The notes under the pieces: model-generated
Database searches by the model: none
What the model was told of the DNA's origin: nothing
What the model saw: the letters and a program-made list of their open reading frames with translations, nothing else
Made by a program: the position numbers and the translations under genes
In this document: piece by piece, positions 10,817-22,778 of the stretch
Numbering within the stretch: position 1 is the stretch's first letter
Layout: each line of letters begins with the position of its first letter
Assembly: GCA_037179385.1 (NCBI GenBank)
Contig: CM074189.1
Coordinates: forward strand, 20,347,020-20,411,019
Length of the DNA stretch: 64,000 nucleotides
Reading direction: 5' to 3'
DNA from: Holothuria scabra
Lineage: Eukaryota > Echinodermata > Holothuroidea > Aspidochirotida > Holothuriidae

Positions 10817-12135
10817 CTTTATGGAAGTAAAACATATTTTGAATACAGAAAGAAGCATTGCAGTCCTTTGCACATTTGCATGAACCATTTATTTTTCAAG
10901 AATACTGATGGCAAATATTAATTTTGTGTTTTTATATTCGTTAAAAACTATTTTCAGAGGCTTTCATCTTTTCTCACCTGTAAGCACAACCCGTATCCAG
11001 TTTTGTATCGAAATCACATCGTAATGAGCTAAAATGAAATACTGTGGTTAATGCGAACTTCATCGTATATATCAATTGCACCATAAACCTAGGGGAAGTA
11101 AGATTTTAAACTTGAGGAAAGGAACAGATCAAGACGATTTGTCGACTTTGAGCCTTTCCACACCAAAATATTAGATTTGATCAATGTGATTCTTTCGATC
11201 TCGAACTGAGCAACAAAAAATGCAAATATTTTAGGAAAAAGGGAAACAACGCCAACACCACCACTACCACCGATCCGCATTGATGCTGTGTAACTAGCGT
11301 TGGTTCCTGCCATCTAGGGATATTTTTGGTAAAAAGCTGCCTTGGCGGAACGCCAGTGGTCGCGCTCCAAGGCAGTAGTCTCCAACGAATCTCACTCTTA
11401 CCTGAATTCACCAGCAGTCACTGAAAGTGACAAGACTATCAAGGCAAGTTTTGCTATTGTCCGTGAAGAATTTTCGAAACAGATCGGATCATATGGACAC
11501 GTTTGCAATGTGCCCTCCTTGTGCCACATATCCTGGGTCCGGGCTTGACCCTCCTCCATATTTACCTCCCTTCTCCAGTTTTCCCTACCAAAAATAGATA
11601 CTTTAAAGTGATACTTGAAAGTATACTATGCTCTGAAAACAACAGCTTCCCAAGCAATTCTGTAATTAGATTTTGTGTTTCCAGTGGTGTAGTTAGCTAC
11701 TTACACGCGTTACGCTACAATCTTTATCCTTCTTTTTTAAAGGAGGAAATACAATCATTTCAACTCTTGTTTCATGGTTGACTCTTGTGAGCTACCGTAC
11801 GTAGCAATACTTTTCTCCTCGATTTTTAATTGTACTAGTAGTAACTGCTTGGTTTAATATGAGGTACTTAATTAAGTCCCAAATATAATGAAAAACTTTG
11901 AAAACGAAAAGAAAAACTTTGTGAAAAATTTGTGAGATTTAGCTATTGCTTCCAAAAAAGTTGAGGGAGACTCAGCGTTATTGCTCTAGCGGCGTGCACT
12001 CCCCTTTCCAGTTGCTTTTACCCGATTTAACGTTTTACTAAAAGTGTTTGTGTCGTATGTACCAGGGGAAGAAGAATTGGTTTTATTTGGATCTATATTT
12101 TTGGTGTAAACCATGTGGATATGGACATGAATTGA

Positions 12136-12907
12136 CATGGGCGTCCGCAAGGAGGGCACTTGCCCCCCTTGGAAAATCAAACTTGTGAAAAAATTAATTA
12201 AAAATGAAAATAAAAAAATAAAAATAAATCATCAAAATATCTTCACTCACAGCGTCAGTTTCTACTCGTGAAAAATGCGGACATTTGACCAGGAATAGCA
12301 AAAGAGAAGATGGTATGCTGAATAGTGTAATCGTAATTTGGGGATCATCATTCGTGAGATCTATTGGAAATTTGTAATTGTAAAAACTATGCCAACTTTG
12401 TACTAGTTGTCAGGTATGTAGTGTGCATATGGCATCGGACTATTGATGAATGCGTTGGTCTTGGTTTGATCCCGTGCTGATCTCAAGTGCGACGTGGGGA
12501 TGTAACTAGGATATACAATGTGAATATGGGAGGGGGGTTGATTCATAATTGGGTAACGGATATAGGCCTATATAGGCTGTTTGACAGTTGCACCTGTTAT
12601 CGTGAATAGGCATGCAAGGCCGTGACCGAGAGGCAGATTTCCCTTCAACAATTTTTTTAAATTAAAATTTCTAAAAATAAAAAAATTGCATACATGAAAT
12701 TCCTGTTTCACGGCTGGATACATGCAGCTTAGAACACTCGCCAAGTGTCGTTTCCGGCCATCTGGAGGGTTTGTAATGCCCAAAATTTTCTTGTTCGCTC
12801 CGCGCCAACCGATGATGGCGCTCCGCTTAGATAGTGTACACAATTCAATCATCCATGAATGACTTTGCCCCCCCCCCCCCTTGTAAAAATTTCTGCGGAC
12901 GCCTATG
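12136..12907. mobile_element. Non-autonomous hAT-like element with 8-bp duplication
   Basis: It begins CATGGGCGTCCGCA and ends TGCGGACGCCTATG, a 14-bp terminal inverted repeat with one mismatch. The perfect 8-bp direct repeat TGAATTGA flanks it (12128-12135 and 12908-12915). Its 772 bases contain no transposase frame I recognise; both ends carry G/C-rich subterminal runs. Confidence 0.82.
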
Positions 12908-13489
12908 TGAATTGACCCATTATTTGGAGGAAACTTCCCCAACTAATGACGTCACAAAGTTTGAACTAATCAGGAACCAGGTGATTTTGAATAAAAATCT
13001 GCATTTCATTATTTGTTTTCACCTAAACGTGTAATTTTAAAAAGGAGGATCTACAACTGATTATGCTTGCCTAGATTGAAACGATTTAAGAAATTTTGGT
13101 ATAAAATAAGCAAATGATTATTTCGTGTACAAACGTTCCCATATGAGAGGAAAGGTGAAGCTTTGCCCCTTACGAACTACAATGAATTCTTACTTGAAAA
13201 AAAAAAACAATCAAAACAATGCAACGTTTTATACGGAAAAACGATCCAAAACTAAAAGGGGATTTCTAATAAACTTATTTTGCCTTTTTTTATTTACGTT
13301 TATAATAAAACAAAAAACGAGCTTTCCCGTGCTAAGCGCTCTGGGCACTTCATTTCTTTTACACCCATTTCAGATATGATATCTTATAAAGGTAAGTTTA
13401 CAACATACATATAACTAAGGTTACATGCATTGTGTTTTGCAGTCTTGGCATCTAAGTAAAAAAAAGCAGAACAACTCAACAAGCACAAA

Positions 13490-14225
13490 GTGTTCTGATT
13501 AGGCGTACACGATTGCAACTTGCAATATGCGCCGATATATCCCAATTTCAAGGGAAACTTGGAACTTCTATTGTGCAGTGCCTTTGTTCCAATGATGTTT
13601 CTCTTAGATGGTTTCAGTATCGCTTGCTGCATAGAATTATCCCCACTAATAAATATTTATACACAATCAAAACTGCTCCCTCAAACATGTGCATTTCTGC
13701 TCAGTCTTTGTTGGGACTATTCCAGACCTGTTTTCGATTGTTACTTTTCTAGAAGAATTTGGGATCACTTACAGAATGCCTCCTGTAATGTTGATGTTCA
13801 GATAAGCTATAATGACGAGTCTTCGGTTTTGTTTGGTGGTAATACTGATCGCATATCTAATTTAATACTTATGTTGGTAAGAAAGTATATTTTTGATTGC
13901 AAAAAGAAAAAAGGACAAGCAACTGTCCATGGAGCTTTTATTTACGTGAAAAATTATTTTTTGCTGCAAAGGTCTGTTTTTAAGAAAAATATGTTACAAA
14001 ATGTTTGGGAGAAATACTGGATACTAGATTTGTTTAGAGATTAATTTAGAAATATGAAATTAGCGTATCAATCTTTAAAGTTATCTTTTTGTATCATGCA
14101 TTCTTATCTTAAAATTTATTCAAAGTTTTGTTTCATTTTATTATATATTCTCTTGTTGTGAGTTTAAGTAATGAAAATGTTAAGAGCAATAAAGAGCAGA
14201 TAAAAAAAGCTTGCAATATGGCGTC
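13490..14225 (+). mobile_element. Decayed 3' end of a non-LTR retrotransposon (LINE ORF2 C-terminus)
   Basis: Two overlapping plus-strand frames (13513-13752 and 13520-14044) together read like the C-terminal tail of a LINE reverse-transcriptase protein. The first has WFQYRLLHRIIPTNKYLY followed by a cysteine. The second continues with CYFSRRIWDHL and, about 50 residues on, NLILMLVRKYIFDCKKKK, ending at a stop at 14044. The upstream block matches the zinc-binding region typical after the RT domain. The switch of frame near 13735 is a frameshift, and RT and endonuclease are absent, so this is a 5'-truncated, broken copy. An AATAAAG at about 14189 may be its polyadenylation signal. Confidence 0.75.
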
Positions 14226-14343
14226 ACTTATATGTCACCAGAATATAACTATTGGACTAGGTTTATGTCTGCACCAAGGAAGAGACCAATCACAGTTTAA
14301 CAGGAAGGTGTTACCTTAATAAGGTTACACACCCCTAGCTGCT

Positions 14344-14730
14344 TACACTCTAAAATCAAAAGAGAGAACTTAGTCACTCTTTGATCGAGTGAAAAGTGTA
14401 AATTCACTCCAAGAGGAGTGAAGTTCACTCCAAAAAGAGTGAAGTTCTTTCCAAAAAGAGTGAAATTCCCTTAAAACGAGCGAAGTTTCACTCTTGATGG
14501 AGTGCCCACAGTAATCGCTCTTAAAAAAAAAGAGCGATCATTGCAGACACTCGTGGAAGATTAAATTTTCCCTCTTCCTCTAGTGAATTTCACTCTTTTT
14601 GGAGTGAACTTCACTCTTTTTGAAGTGAACTTCATTCCTCTTAGAGTGAATTATCACTCCGATGGACTGAATTCACACTTTTCACTCGATCAAGGAGTGA
14701 CTTAGTTCACTCTTTTGAATTTAGAGTGTA
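14344..14730. mobile_element. Palindromic TA-flanked foldback element, copy 3 (best preserved)
   Basis: It begins TACACTCTAAAATCAAAAGA and ends TTTTGAATTTAGAGTGTA, with long arms of GAGTGAA/TTCACTC blocks around an A-rich centre near 14525. The TA at each edge suggests a Tc1/mariner-like target duplication. At 387 bases with no frame, it is a MITE. The family also has copies at 10501 and about 530. Confidence 0.72.
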
Positions 14731-15237
14731 AGGATTTGCTAGTTACTACGTATGTATGCAAAATAATCGTGGTGCTCCCGCTTATATATAGCCGTTGCAA
14801 CGACCGTGTCCTCTTAGGCTTATACCCCTTGTCCATGCTTCATATCTGTAATGCTCCACGTTTGTTCCGCTTCTGCTAATCAAAATAATTCCGGTGTACA
14901 GAATTACTTTTAATATACAAGTCTGGAGACTGAATTCTGGCTATCTGAGGGGTAGCGATTTTTTCAAACTTTCCTGCACCCTGGTACTAGAGAAAAATCG
15001 TGCTACTGTTCTAAAGCACTCTGTACCAGTACTTCTGTGCACTTTTGCTAAACTTATGCAAAATCCATTAAGGGCCACACTCTTTGTTTGTACAGATGTA
15101 TAAAGGGAATAAACTACACTGAACGAAACGAAGTATGCTTCACTGGAATGTGTCAATCGTAGCACCATTTTGCATCGGGCAGTTTTTAAAATGCATATTT
15201 ACTTGATTTTTCAAAGGGAGAGGGGGAATCCTCCTCC

Positions 15238-15401
15238 CATAGGCGTATGAGGCGGGGTTGCAGGAGGGCACTCGCCCTCCCAATTCGGGCAAAAAAGTTG
15301 GTCTGTTTGGGCAAAACATGGACAAAACATGATAAACGGTGACATTATTCGGGCAAAAATGCTCTTTCCCCCTTATAGAAAATTACCTCTGTACCCCTAT
15401 G
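15238..15401. mobile_element. Small hAT-like MITE
   Basis: It begins CATAGGCGTATGAGG; the right end read in reverse is CATAGGGGTACAGAGG. The flanks CCTCCTCC (15230-15237) and CCTCCTTC (15402-15409) agree at 7 of 8 bases. Its terminus resembles that of the 12136 element. Only 164 bases, non-coding. Confidence 0.5.
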
Positions 15402-15682
15402 CCTCCTTCTCTTAGAACCTACCCTGGAACAGCAATACTTCTTCCGCGTCTTTTATTGAAACTTCCTAGATGTGGCTCGGCATGTTTTGTTTTGGAAAAT
15501 ACTTTTATTATGATTCAAATGCGAAAAGATAGAGGCGTCCGGATACGATAGTTTTGTAAGGTTATGCCCTGCCCTGCCCACAGGACGGTTTATCATGGCA
15601 CCATTTGGTCTAAACAAGAGTACAAAATACTGCTACAGTTGTCACTGGGGTACTTTGACGACTGAGGGCGTTTACTCATTAA

Positions 15683-16020
15683 CAGTAGCGTGGAGGGGGT
15701 CGGGGGACACAGGCCCCTCCCCTCCGAAGTCAGTCGGGGGGGGGGGGAATAACTCAGTCAGGGATTTACGGGTTCGAGAGGAAGATGAAAAGTTAAAAGT
15801 TTGGAGAGATACACAGAGCATTCAAACCTTAACCACCAGAAAATGGTTGTCAAAGAAAAATAAGGTCCTCGAAAATTCGGATAGCAAGTATCATGCCGAC
15901 GCGAGTCGGTCGTCAACAACTGAAGTGCAGGAAAGCAAGAAAAAAGAAGCTATCAAAATCCGTGCCAGTCGGGGAAATACAGGTTGTGCCCCCACCTTCG
16001 AAGTCCTGCATACGCCACTC
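15683..16020. mobile_element. Possible hAT-like fragment
   Basis: The left edge CAGTAGCGTGGAGGGGG and the reverse of the right edge (AGTGGCGTATGCAGGAC) resemble hAT termini found elsewhere in the window, with G-rich subterminal sequence. No matching 8-bp duplication was found. The 163-residue frame at 15595-16086 runs across it and matches nothing I know. Confidence 0.28.
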
Positions 16021-16875
16021 CTTAAACCCGCAGGCACGGCTGTGACTGCGATAGTGCAATTTACCCCATGTCCTAATATAATGTAGGACTGAAACAGCCG
16101 AGAGCCCTCTACATAACAATCAGCTGATTGATTGTTTCTCGACATGCCAAAAAGTTGACGTAGCACTTCCATTTGTGTTCAGAAAATTTAGCTGAATTTG
16201 ACAAAAATTTGCAAATTGTAGATTTTTTTCATTCTCACTTCAGTTTCCGTTAAAAATTGAATTTTTTCCTAAATTTATATATAAGAAGGATTTGAGTTAA
16301 AACTGTAGGAATTGCTTAATGAAAGTTTTTATTTCTTTTAAGTCAGATCGGGAATATTTGTTTTCTTTAATGGAAGCATTAACTTTGACAATAAAGAAAG
16401 AAAAAATAATCTCGGGTTGCACTGGGGATATTACGCAATGCTGTGTCAATCGATTGCTTCAAAATAACTAACGATTCCGAGGAAAAGATTGAGCAATTGT
16501 TAATCACTGAGTTTAGGAGCACACGACAGAAGGTTTACTTCGAGTGGTTCATTATTTTTTTAACGCAAGGGGCACATCCTCTCAAGAGTGCTAACTAGCT
16601 GTTGTTGGTACTGTTTAGTGTTAAACAACGAACGTCAAGGGTGTCCCATTGTTTCCTAACGCTAGGCTAGGTCCAACTTAGCCTAACGTTGCAACGTGCA
16701 CTGTGCAGGTTGGACTGTTTGTTTATTGCGCTATTCATTTGTGATAGACTATCAAGTATCATTGTGATATTGCTGGCGTTACGATACATTATATTGGGTC
16801 GTTGGGTCGCGGTCAATGTAGAATAGTCCTGCTATATCCTAGGCCTAGGTAGTTTTTAGACTGCTTATCATATTC

Positions 16876-16996
16876 ATGATGGAGAACAAGAACCTTTTAA
16901 AGAATGGAGAAATAGCCAGCCAGTCATCAGCACTTGGAGTTGGAAGTTCATCCACCAGTGACAGCCAAAGAACACCATTGGACATGAGTTCCAAAG
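16876..16996 (+). CDS. AMPD2: AMP deaminase, first coding exon (isoform a)
   Basis: Seen: tandem ATGs at 16876 and 16879 open a frame of 40 codons plus one base, ending at a good donor (TCCAAAG|GTAAGA). The nearest in-frame stop upstream is TAG at 16846, so translation starts here or at the second ATG. The peptide (starting MMENKNLLKNG, rich in Ser/Thr and ending LDMSSK) is low in complexity, as expected for the variable N-terminus of AMP deaminases. Phase 1 joins exactly to the exon at 48102, restoring an alanine codon. Known: AMPD converts AMP to IMP and ammonia in the cytosol. The N-terminus is thought to govern regulation and isoform differences, not catalysis. Assignment of this exon rests on phase and position, since the segment is not conserved. 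Confidence 0.6.
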
Positions 16997-18386
16997 GTAA
17001 GAGCCTGCTGTACAACTTGGCCTGTGTATGAATAGTATTACTAGATGTTGTATTTTAGAATTCCCAAATTTGCTTTAAAGTGCAAGATGGACTCCTCAAA
17101 AAATTAAGGAGCAATTTTGCAGGCTTTTTGTGAGGCTTAGCTAGCTACAGGTAGCTTAGTTTAGGTAACAATGCTGAGACTAGTGTGCTGTTTTATTGGG
17201 ACTTACTCTTAATGAGCACCACAGAGGTGAACACTGGTGACCTCCAGGGATTGTGCAGTGACTACAGGGAATGACCTTACTCTAAACCTAGCCTATCCCT
17301 ATTCCTATCCCTTAAGCCTACTGTAAGTGAGGACAGACTACTCAGTTCCTGTCAATCCCCAACAGTCACCCTTGACAGTCATCAATGACCCTAGTGGTCA
17401 TAAGTAGGAACATTTATATTAAATGTTTAATAGACTATGCTACACATTCTTTAGCCGTGATGTAAGGTTTACATGGCTTAAATTGGGCCAATACTCCAAT
17501 AGTGATCCATTTTTCAGATATCAGCCAAGGTGCATTCCATGTATTAGCTCACGCCAAAATTACGCCACCGTTTTTGTGATCGTACACCACGATTTGCTGT
17601 GCACATACCATGCTACACAGAAATGTGCAGGCGTGTGTACATGTAGGCCTTTATAAGTTCAGACTCATTATACATACATGTACGTTATGCACACCTGTAC
17701 GGTCATCATAAATTGGCAATGCATATACAGGTATGGTACACACACAATAAGCAGTAATCCATATGCCATTGTACATACTTATGTACACAAGTATGTAATG
17801 CATACACCATTCATTGCCAATACAAGTAGTGGTAGTGTACAGTACAGTATGCTGTACATGATCAAATGACAGGAATTAACTGGTGCGTCAGGAGTACAGT
17901 TCGTCCGCCACTGCGCGGAGAAGGAGTCAGTGCTCACACCAAAAATCTCCGTGTTAGAGTGCATGAAATGCACACTGGGATATCAGCCTCTAATCCAGGC
18001 CAAGCCATTGGTGTGCAAAAATCACACTCCTCTCAGTCTCAGTGATTTGAGTGGTGGTGTACAATCACACTCACATGTACCCAATATTCAAGACAGTTTT
18101 TATGAAGCTATGGCTTGGCTTAAACCCAATTGTGCTGCCTGACCACTTTTGGTTACAAGTGGTACAGTTCTACAGTACTACTATTACCAGCCTCCTAATG
18201 TTAGGTCTTCTGTCATGTGGGGAAAAATGAAAGTTTAAAACTTGAATACCACTGCATCCATATGCACCGATGTGATGTGACTTTACCTTACACCCTGAAC
18301 ATGAACTGTGCATCCACTCTAAGAATAAAAAATATTGGTAAAACTGTTCATTCGTGATCTAAGAATCCATTCATCCAATTTCTCCA

Positions 18387-18638
18387 TCACAGGGTTCCAC
18401 CACTACAATAACTTACCATCACGTCACCATATGTCAAACTTTGGCCTACTTTAGGACCTACGTGTACATGTAAAGGTATTTTGAACGTAGATTCCAAACT
18501 TGTACTGTATAGATCTAGACGAATCCAATCAGTGCTTGTGTTTACAGTGTAGTTGAGGCAGCTGTAAGTGGGATCATCATCCATCAGCCTTAAATCGTCA
18601 TTTAGTGTGTACATGAAATTGAAGGAATCAAGATGCAA
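18387..18638 (-). other. Minus-strand 83-codon frame in a dispersed repeat, unassigned
   Basis: The frame reads DDDPTYSCLNYTVNTSTDWI and on to FKIPLHVHV, with two or three glycosylation sequons, faintly like an extracellular domain. The same DNA has a diverged, stop-containing relative on the opposite strand at about 1450-1735 near the Ig gene, and part of it recurs at 62430-62530. No canonical donor or acceptor frames it well. It may be a stray exon copy or simply part of a repeat; no function is proposed. Confidence 0.25.
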
Positions 18639-19297
18639 TTAAATATACAACCGTCCATGATACAGGAAAGCAAGGAAACTGTAAGATTAAAAGATGATAG
18701 ACACCCACTTATTGCAGACTGATATCACACCCTCACTTGCTGCCAGGGTTCACCTATGTACACCCCACATTGTTTAACGCTCTGCGGCAATGTGATTGTA
18801 TTTTTAAAAGGTGTTCTCTGTGTATTGTCTGGGGTAAATGACATGTACTTCTGCTTCCCCGTTAAACTTCATCTCCATCTAACCCAATGATTAAACCAGG
18901 ATCTGTCAGGCATGAAATTATTTTTGCATGGGATCTGTATGGTCACACATTGACAACACCAGGTAGGACAGACTGTTGTACACAGCTGAGGGCTTCACAC
19001 AAAATTATTATCTGAAGTGAGTATATACTGTACTTAAAATTTTACCTTCTCAAATTTTGCGAAAAGATCTAATTTTGCCACACAAAACAGACAAAATTAT
19101 GTGCCGATGTAAATTTGCAAATTTTGTATAGAATACAGGGGTTGTTGAAGGTCTTGTGATAAGGAAGCCCAGAAACAACACATGTCACATACTGTATATT
19201 GCAATAAATAAGAATTGCTTCTAATGATATCGTTAGGTTTCTGTAATGTCAGGAACAGGCTTATAACTAAGCTTCCAAGTTCCAACTAACATGTCAC

Positions 19298-19559
19298 CGG
19301 GGTTGTCACCATGCCGGTCGGCGCCAGTCGGGACTAACTGGCACTGGACATTGCCGACCGGTACAACACCTAAAATGCATGGCTTCTAACCAGCACAAAA
19401 ATGATCTTTTATACTGAGAAATAATGAAATTGACATTATAGCCTATAATTGAAAAATTCAATCGGTCAAAAATGAGATGGATTCCATGGGAGAAGTGTGA
19501 GGTACAAATATTGGGCCAGATGTTTAGCCGGCACTCAAATTGGGCTGGTGACAACCCTG
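19298..19559. mobile_element. hAT-like MITE with perfect 8-bp duplication (family GGTTGTCACCA)
   Basis: It begins CGGGGTTGTCACCATGCC and ends GGCTGGTGACAACCCTG, giving terminal inverted repeats around GGTTGTCACCA. The flanking direct repeats CATGTCAC at 19290-19297 and 19560-19567 are identical. The element at 55888-56031 has the same termini. 262 bases, non-coding. Confidence 0.82.
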
Positions 19560-19869
19560 CATGTCACCTTCCTTAATGGCCACACCTGCCTTTAAAGGTT
19601 TAGTAATTACTAATTGCAATTGTCATCATATATCATTTTATTTTTTGTGTACAGTATACTCAAATACATGTGCAATGGAGCCACAAGAGCTGCTATTGCA
19701 TGGAATAATTCCAACAGTAGATAGGTGCTTTTCAGTTGGGCAAATTCTGATAAAATTTGGAGCTAATTTCATTGAATTTATTATTCCAAACTGCGCTTGG
19801 AACAATTCTGTAGGAGGATAATTGCATTCTTCAAGGACTTACAGTGGGTGCAGTCTGAATGGTTGGGTA

Positions 19870-20265
19870 AGTCTTAGTTCAAACATTGCTGTTAAGGTGT
19901 CCTCTCTTCAAATGAGAAACCAAGATAATGACATTATTTTATTCCTATGGAATGAAAAGGGGATTTTACCCTCCTTCTTCTGGAAAAGGAGAAGGGGAAC
20001 AAATCTTCCAAGTTATTCCTTGATGGAAACATGGAAAATGAACTTTCCAGATTATGAAGTTGCCGATTCCCTAGTTGAGCACAAGAACAGGCTAATATTA
20101 CAAGGACATGCATCCCCCACTGTACATGTGCAATTGTCCATATGAATTGAACCAATATAAATGCACTGAACTTGTAGCGAATAAATTTCAAAAATTTCAA
20201 CAAGAAAAATGGAATTTGGTAATTATTTGACTCCTTCCCCCCTTTGTTAGAACCCAGCTCTACAT
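19870..20265. repeat. Diverged copy of hAT-like repeat family R
   Basis: GAAACCAAGATAATGACATT, GGAATGAAAAGGGG and a following GGAAAAGGAGAAGGGGAAC match the order of blocks in the better preserved copies at 45262-45831 and, reversed, 57891-58225. The frames on both strands here are repeat-derived. Confidence 0.45.
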
Positions 20266-21114
20266 GTACTATAAAGCTGTTGTGACTTCTACACACTGGT
20301 AGTCAACTATACTGTATATGCAAACCTCTCTAGCGCCCTCTTTTTGTTCCAAAGTTGTTTCTCATTTGACAAAGACCTGTTGTAATAGTTATTAAACAAG
20401 CACAGTAGGCTCATTGCATTGGGAATACTCTTCAAGCATGCAGTTAGAGCATACACTGTATGACTGAAGTTTGTTCTTTAGTTGATGGGAAAGTTCTTAG
20501 TAAAGGCTATATGAAGGTTATGAATTGAAAAAAAGTGACAGTACTGCATAAGTACCAATGCCCCATAAGGAACAGTCACAGCCCACATTACATTACAGTA
20601 CATTGTCCAAGGTCCCTATGAAATTCTTTGAACAGTGGTTCTCAACTTTTTTAGACTAGTTATCCCCATCTTCAATCATCTTGGACTGTCACAGTGGTCC
20701 GTTTGTATGGTGGTGTAGGCAAGGTTCTTGTTTGAAGGGATTTCTCAAGACCTGAATGCTTCCCTGTGAGAAAAAGTGCAAGGGGCATGGATGAAAAAGT
20801 TTGTAAGCTGGGAGGCTTCCTGAGAAATTTGGACATCTGGAGGGTAACTTTGGCATTTGGATACTGCACCTTTTCAGTGCATAAAAATTTAGGGGAACTT
20901 TTGGAAATTTTACCCCCTTTCTTAGGAAATACAGTAGCCTTAATTCCTTCCTAGGAATAAAAATTTTTCATCTTGGAGTACTTGTTTGGGCACAGATTAA
21001 CCTACCCTTTGAAAAATATGTGGTTATCATCTGGTTAATCATTTGAGGTAAATTTTGCACCTTTTTAGTTGTGTTTGGGTGACACATAGATGTGGTTTTC
21101 ACCAGAGTTCAATT

Positions 21115-21315
21115 GTAGGGCCTCGTACCACCTTTCTACCAAAGACTAAAAATGGGATGAACTGCCATTGTGCTTGCTGCTCAGTACTGTATCTGCAAGC
21201 AATGGAGTAGGGAAAACAAGCCAGTTAGCCACAACTGAAAAATGTCATGGCCAGCTCAAATTAAACCAAATGTTAGAAATTGGGCCGTAAAACTCCATCT
21301 ACTGTAGCCTAACCT
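21115..21315 (+). repeat. SINE copy, 5' truncated
   Basis: GCAAGCAATGGAGTAGGGAA, AACAAGCCAGTTAGCCACAAC and GTTAGAAATTGGGCCGTAAA identify the SINE body and tail on the plus strand. The tRNA-like head is worn. Confidence 0.7.
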
Positions 21316-21329
21316 ATCCCATGCCTCCT

Positions 21330-21465
21330 TTTCGATTGTAAGTAAGATTGTGGTAGGGAAAACAAGTCCTTTGAGTAGTATCAAGCCACAACTGGAAATA
21401 AGGCCATGGCTGGCCCAACCCAGTTGGTTGGAAACTGGGCTGTAAAATTCCATCCATTGTACTAA
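21330..21465 (+). repeat. Second SINE body and tail in tandem
   Basis: GTAGGGAAAACAAG, AAGCCACAACTGGAAATAAG and GGTTGGAAACTGGGCTGTAA repeat the body and tail of the preceding copy without a head, on the same strand. This may be a partial tandem duplication of the neighbouring copy. Confidence 0.65.
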
Positions 21466-22210
21466 CTGTGTGTGTTTTTAAAAAGCATGTGTACTGTCTT
21501 TTTAAAGTGCCTTGGCTGCCTCGTTACTTTGTCCAGTGGACAGTTTGTGGTCACTGGGCTGTTCAAAATATTCAATAAGAGCACACTGACCAGTAGAGTA
21601 GTAATCTGCTGACTGTCGGGGACTAGAAAAAGCTATGCTTTCTAACAAACAGTACGCTGTGGTAATATAAATTGACATTAAACTGTTAAAAGCTGAAAAA
21701 CTAAAATTTGAGATGATAATGTATAAACTGTTGTATATATGGAAATAAGGGAAAATTCAATCACAACAATTTGTAAAATGGTTAATTTTAATAACTTCTC
21801 AAAGGTGGCAAGCAGTCTACTGTACCTTCAGGGACCGTACCAATGCCATAGCTTACTAATCGCAGCATTTAAAAGGTTATTATTGTACTGTAACTTCATC
21901 TTTTAGTTACCTAGAGTAGCTAACAATCATGTCAGCCAGAATCAGTGATTTTGCATACAAATATAGAAAAAAATTTAAAAATACGCTGATTTGGCAGGAT
22001 GTGTGGAACAGGTACAGTATGTTTCCAACAATTCTGCACAATTTGTCGCTATGCAGTGTGCAGCTCTTTTGAAAGAGTTTCCCTATAAATCCAATCAAAT
22101 CTTGGGCCATGTCTGTTGCATTTAGCTCTTTTGATTTTATGCACTGTTTATTGTATACTTACTGTATAATGAGCAAAGAAGAAAATGTACCTACCTTTGA
22201 AGGTTTACAC

Positions 22211-22778
22211 CAGGGATGTAGCTACAGTGGGTGTTGCTGGGCAGTGACACCCAGCACTCCAGGCAAATACTGTATGCACACCTCTTCCCACCCATCACAG
22301 ATCTTTCATACTGTACCTTAAAGACCCAGTTCTCTCACCCCAAACAGTACCAATTCTCATAACCTCCTTACTTAAGCGCCCCCCCCCCCCCTACAATTGT
22401 TTGAAATTCATCCTTATCTAGATATTATCTCAGTTTATTGCTTCAAGGTGAGTAAAAAAAAACTCAATTTTAATAATCAAAACACTCTCAGTACCATTCA
22501 TACTGTGTAATAGGCCTATAAGTTTTGGTACTCTGCATTGTTTGAATTAGCTGTCAATTAAAGAGCTGAATTGAGAATTTTGGTACCCCCGTACCAAGAT
22601 TGTAGTTTTGGGTGAGAGGTTTGGCCCTTTAATCTACAATAGCTCCTCAAATTCACTCCCAGAAAAATGAGGTAGAAAATGGAAAAATTAATGGCTGAAA
22701 AATACATGGGGTGAGGTGCTTTTACTAGATCAGAAAATTACCTGGCACTCGAACATAGCTAGCTACTGCACATCCCTG
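22211..22778. mobile_element. hAT-like element with a nested MITE
   Basis: It begins CAGGGATGTAGCTACAGTG. The right end read in reverse is CAGGGATGTGCAGTAGCTAGC, so the termini are inverted repeats. No clean direct duplication is seen at the flanks. The TTAA element at 22318-22632 sits inside it. Confidence 0.5.
22318..22632. mobile_element. TTAA-flanked MITE, copy 2
   Basis: It begins TTAAAGACCCAGTTCTCTCA and ends GTGAGAGGTTTGGCCCTTTAA, with CACCCCAAAC and its inverse near the ends, as in the copy at 5834. TTAA is present at both edges. Confidence 0.68.

Larger units (their letters stand above)
7169..16875. other. Intergenic stretch between the divergent Ig and AMPD genes
   Basis: About 9.7 kb between the 5' end of the minus-strand Ig gene and the first AMPD coding exon. 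It contains a SINE, two palindromic TA-flanked elements, a telomere-like patch, a poly-T run (about 9076-9100), hAT-like elements and a decayed LINE end, all listed separately. The remaining blocks (8.2-9.9, 11.0-12.1, 16.1-16.8 kb) show nothing I can assign. The AMPD promoter and any non-coding leader exon should lie just before 16876, but no core element is convincing. Confidence 0.6.

Noticed and set aside
15595..16086. 163-codon plus-strand frame
   Set aside because: Contains long G tracts and parts of a hAT-like fragment, has no recognisable domain, and overlaps another frame on the minus strand.
19934..20296. 120-codon minus-strand frame
   Set aside because: Overlaps a diverged copy of repeat family R with frames on both strands.
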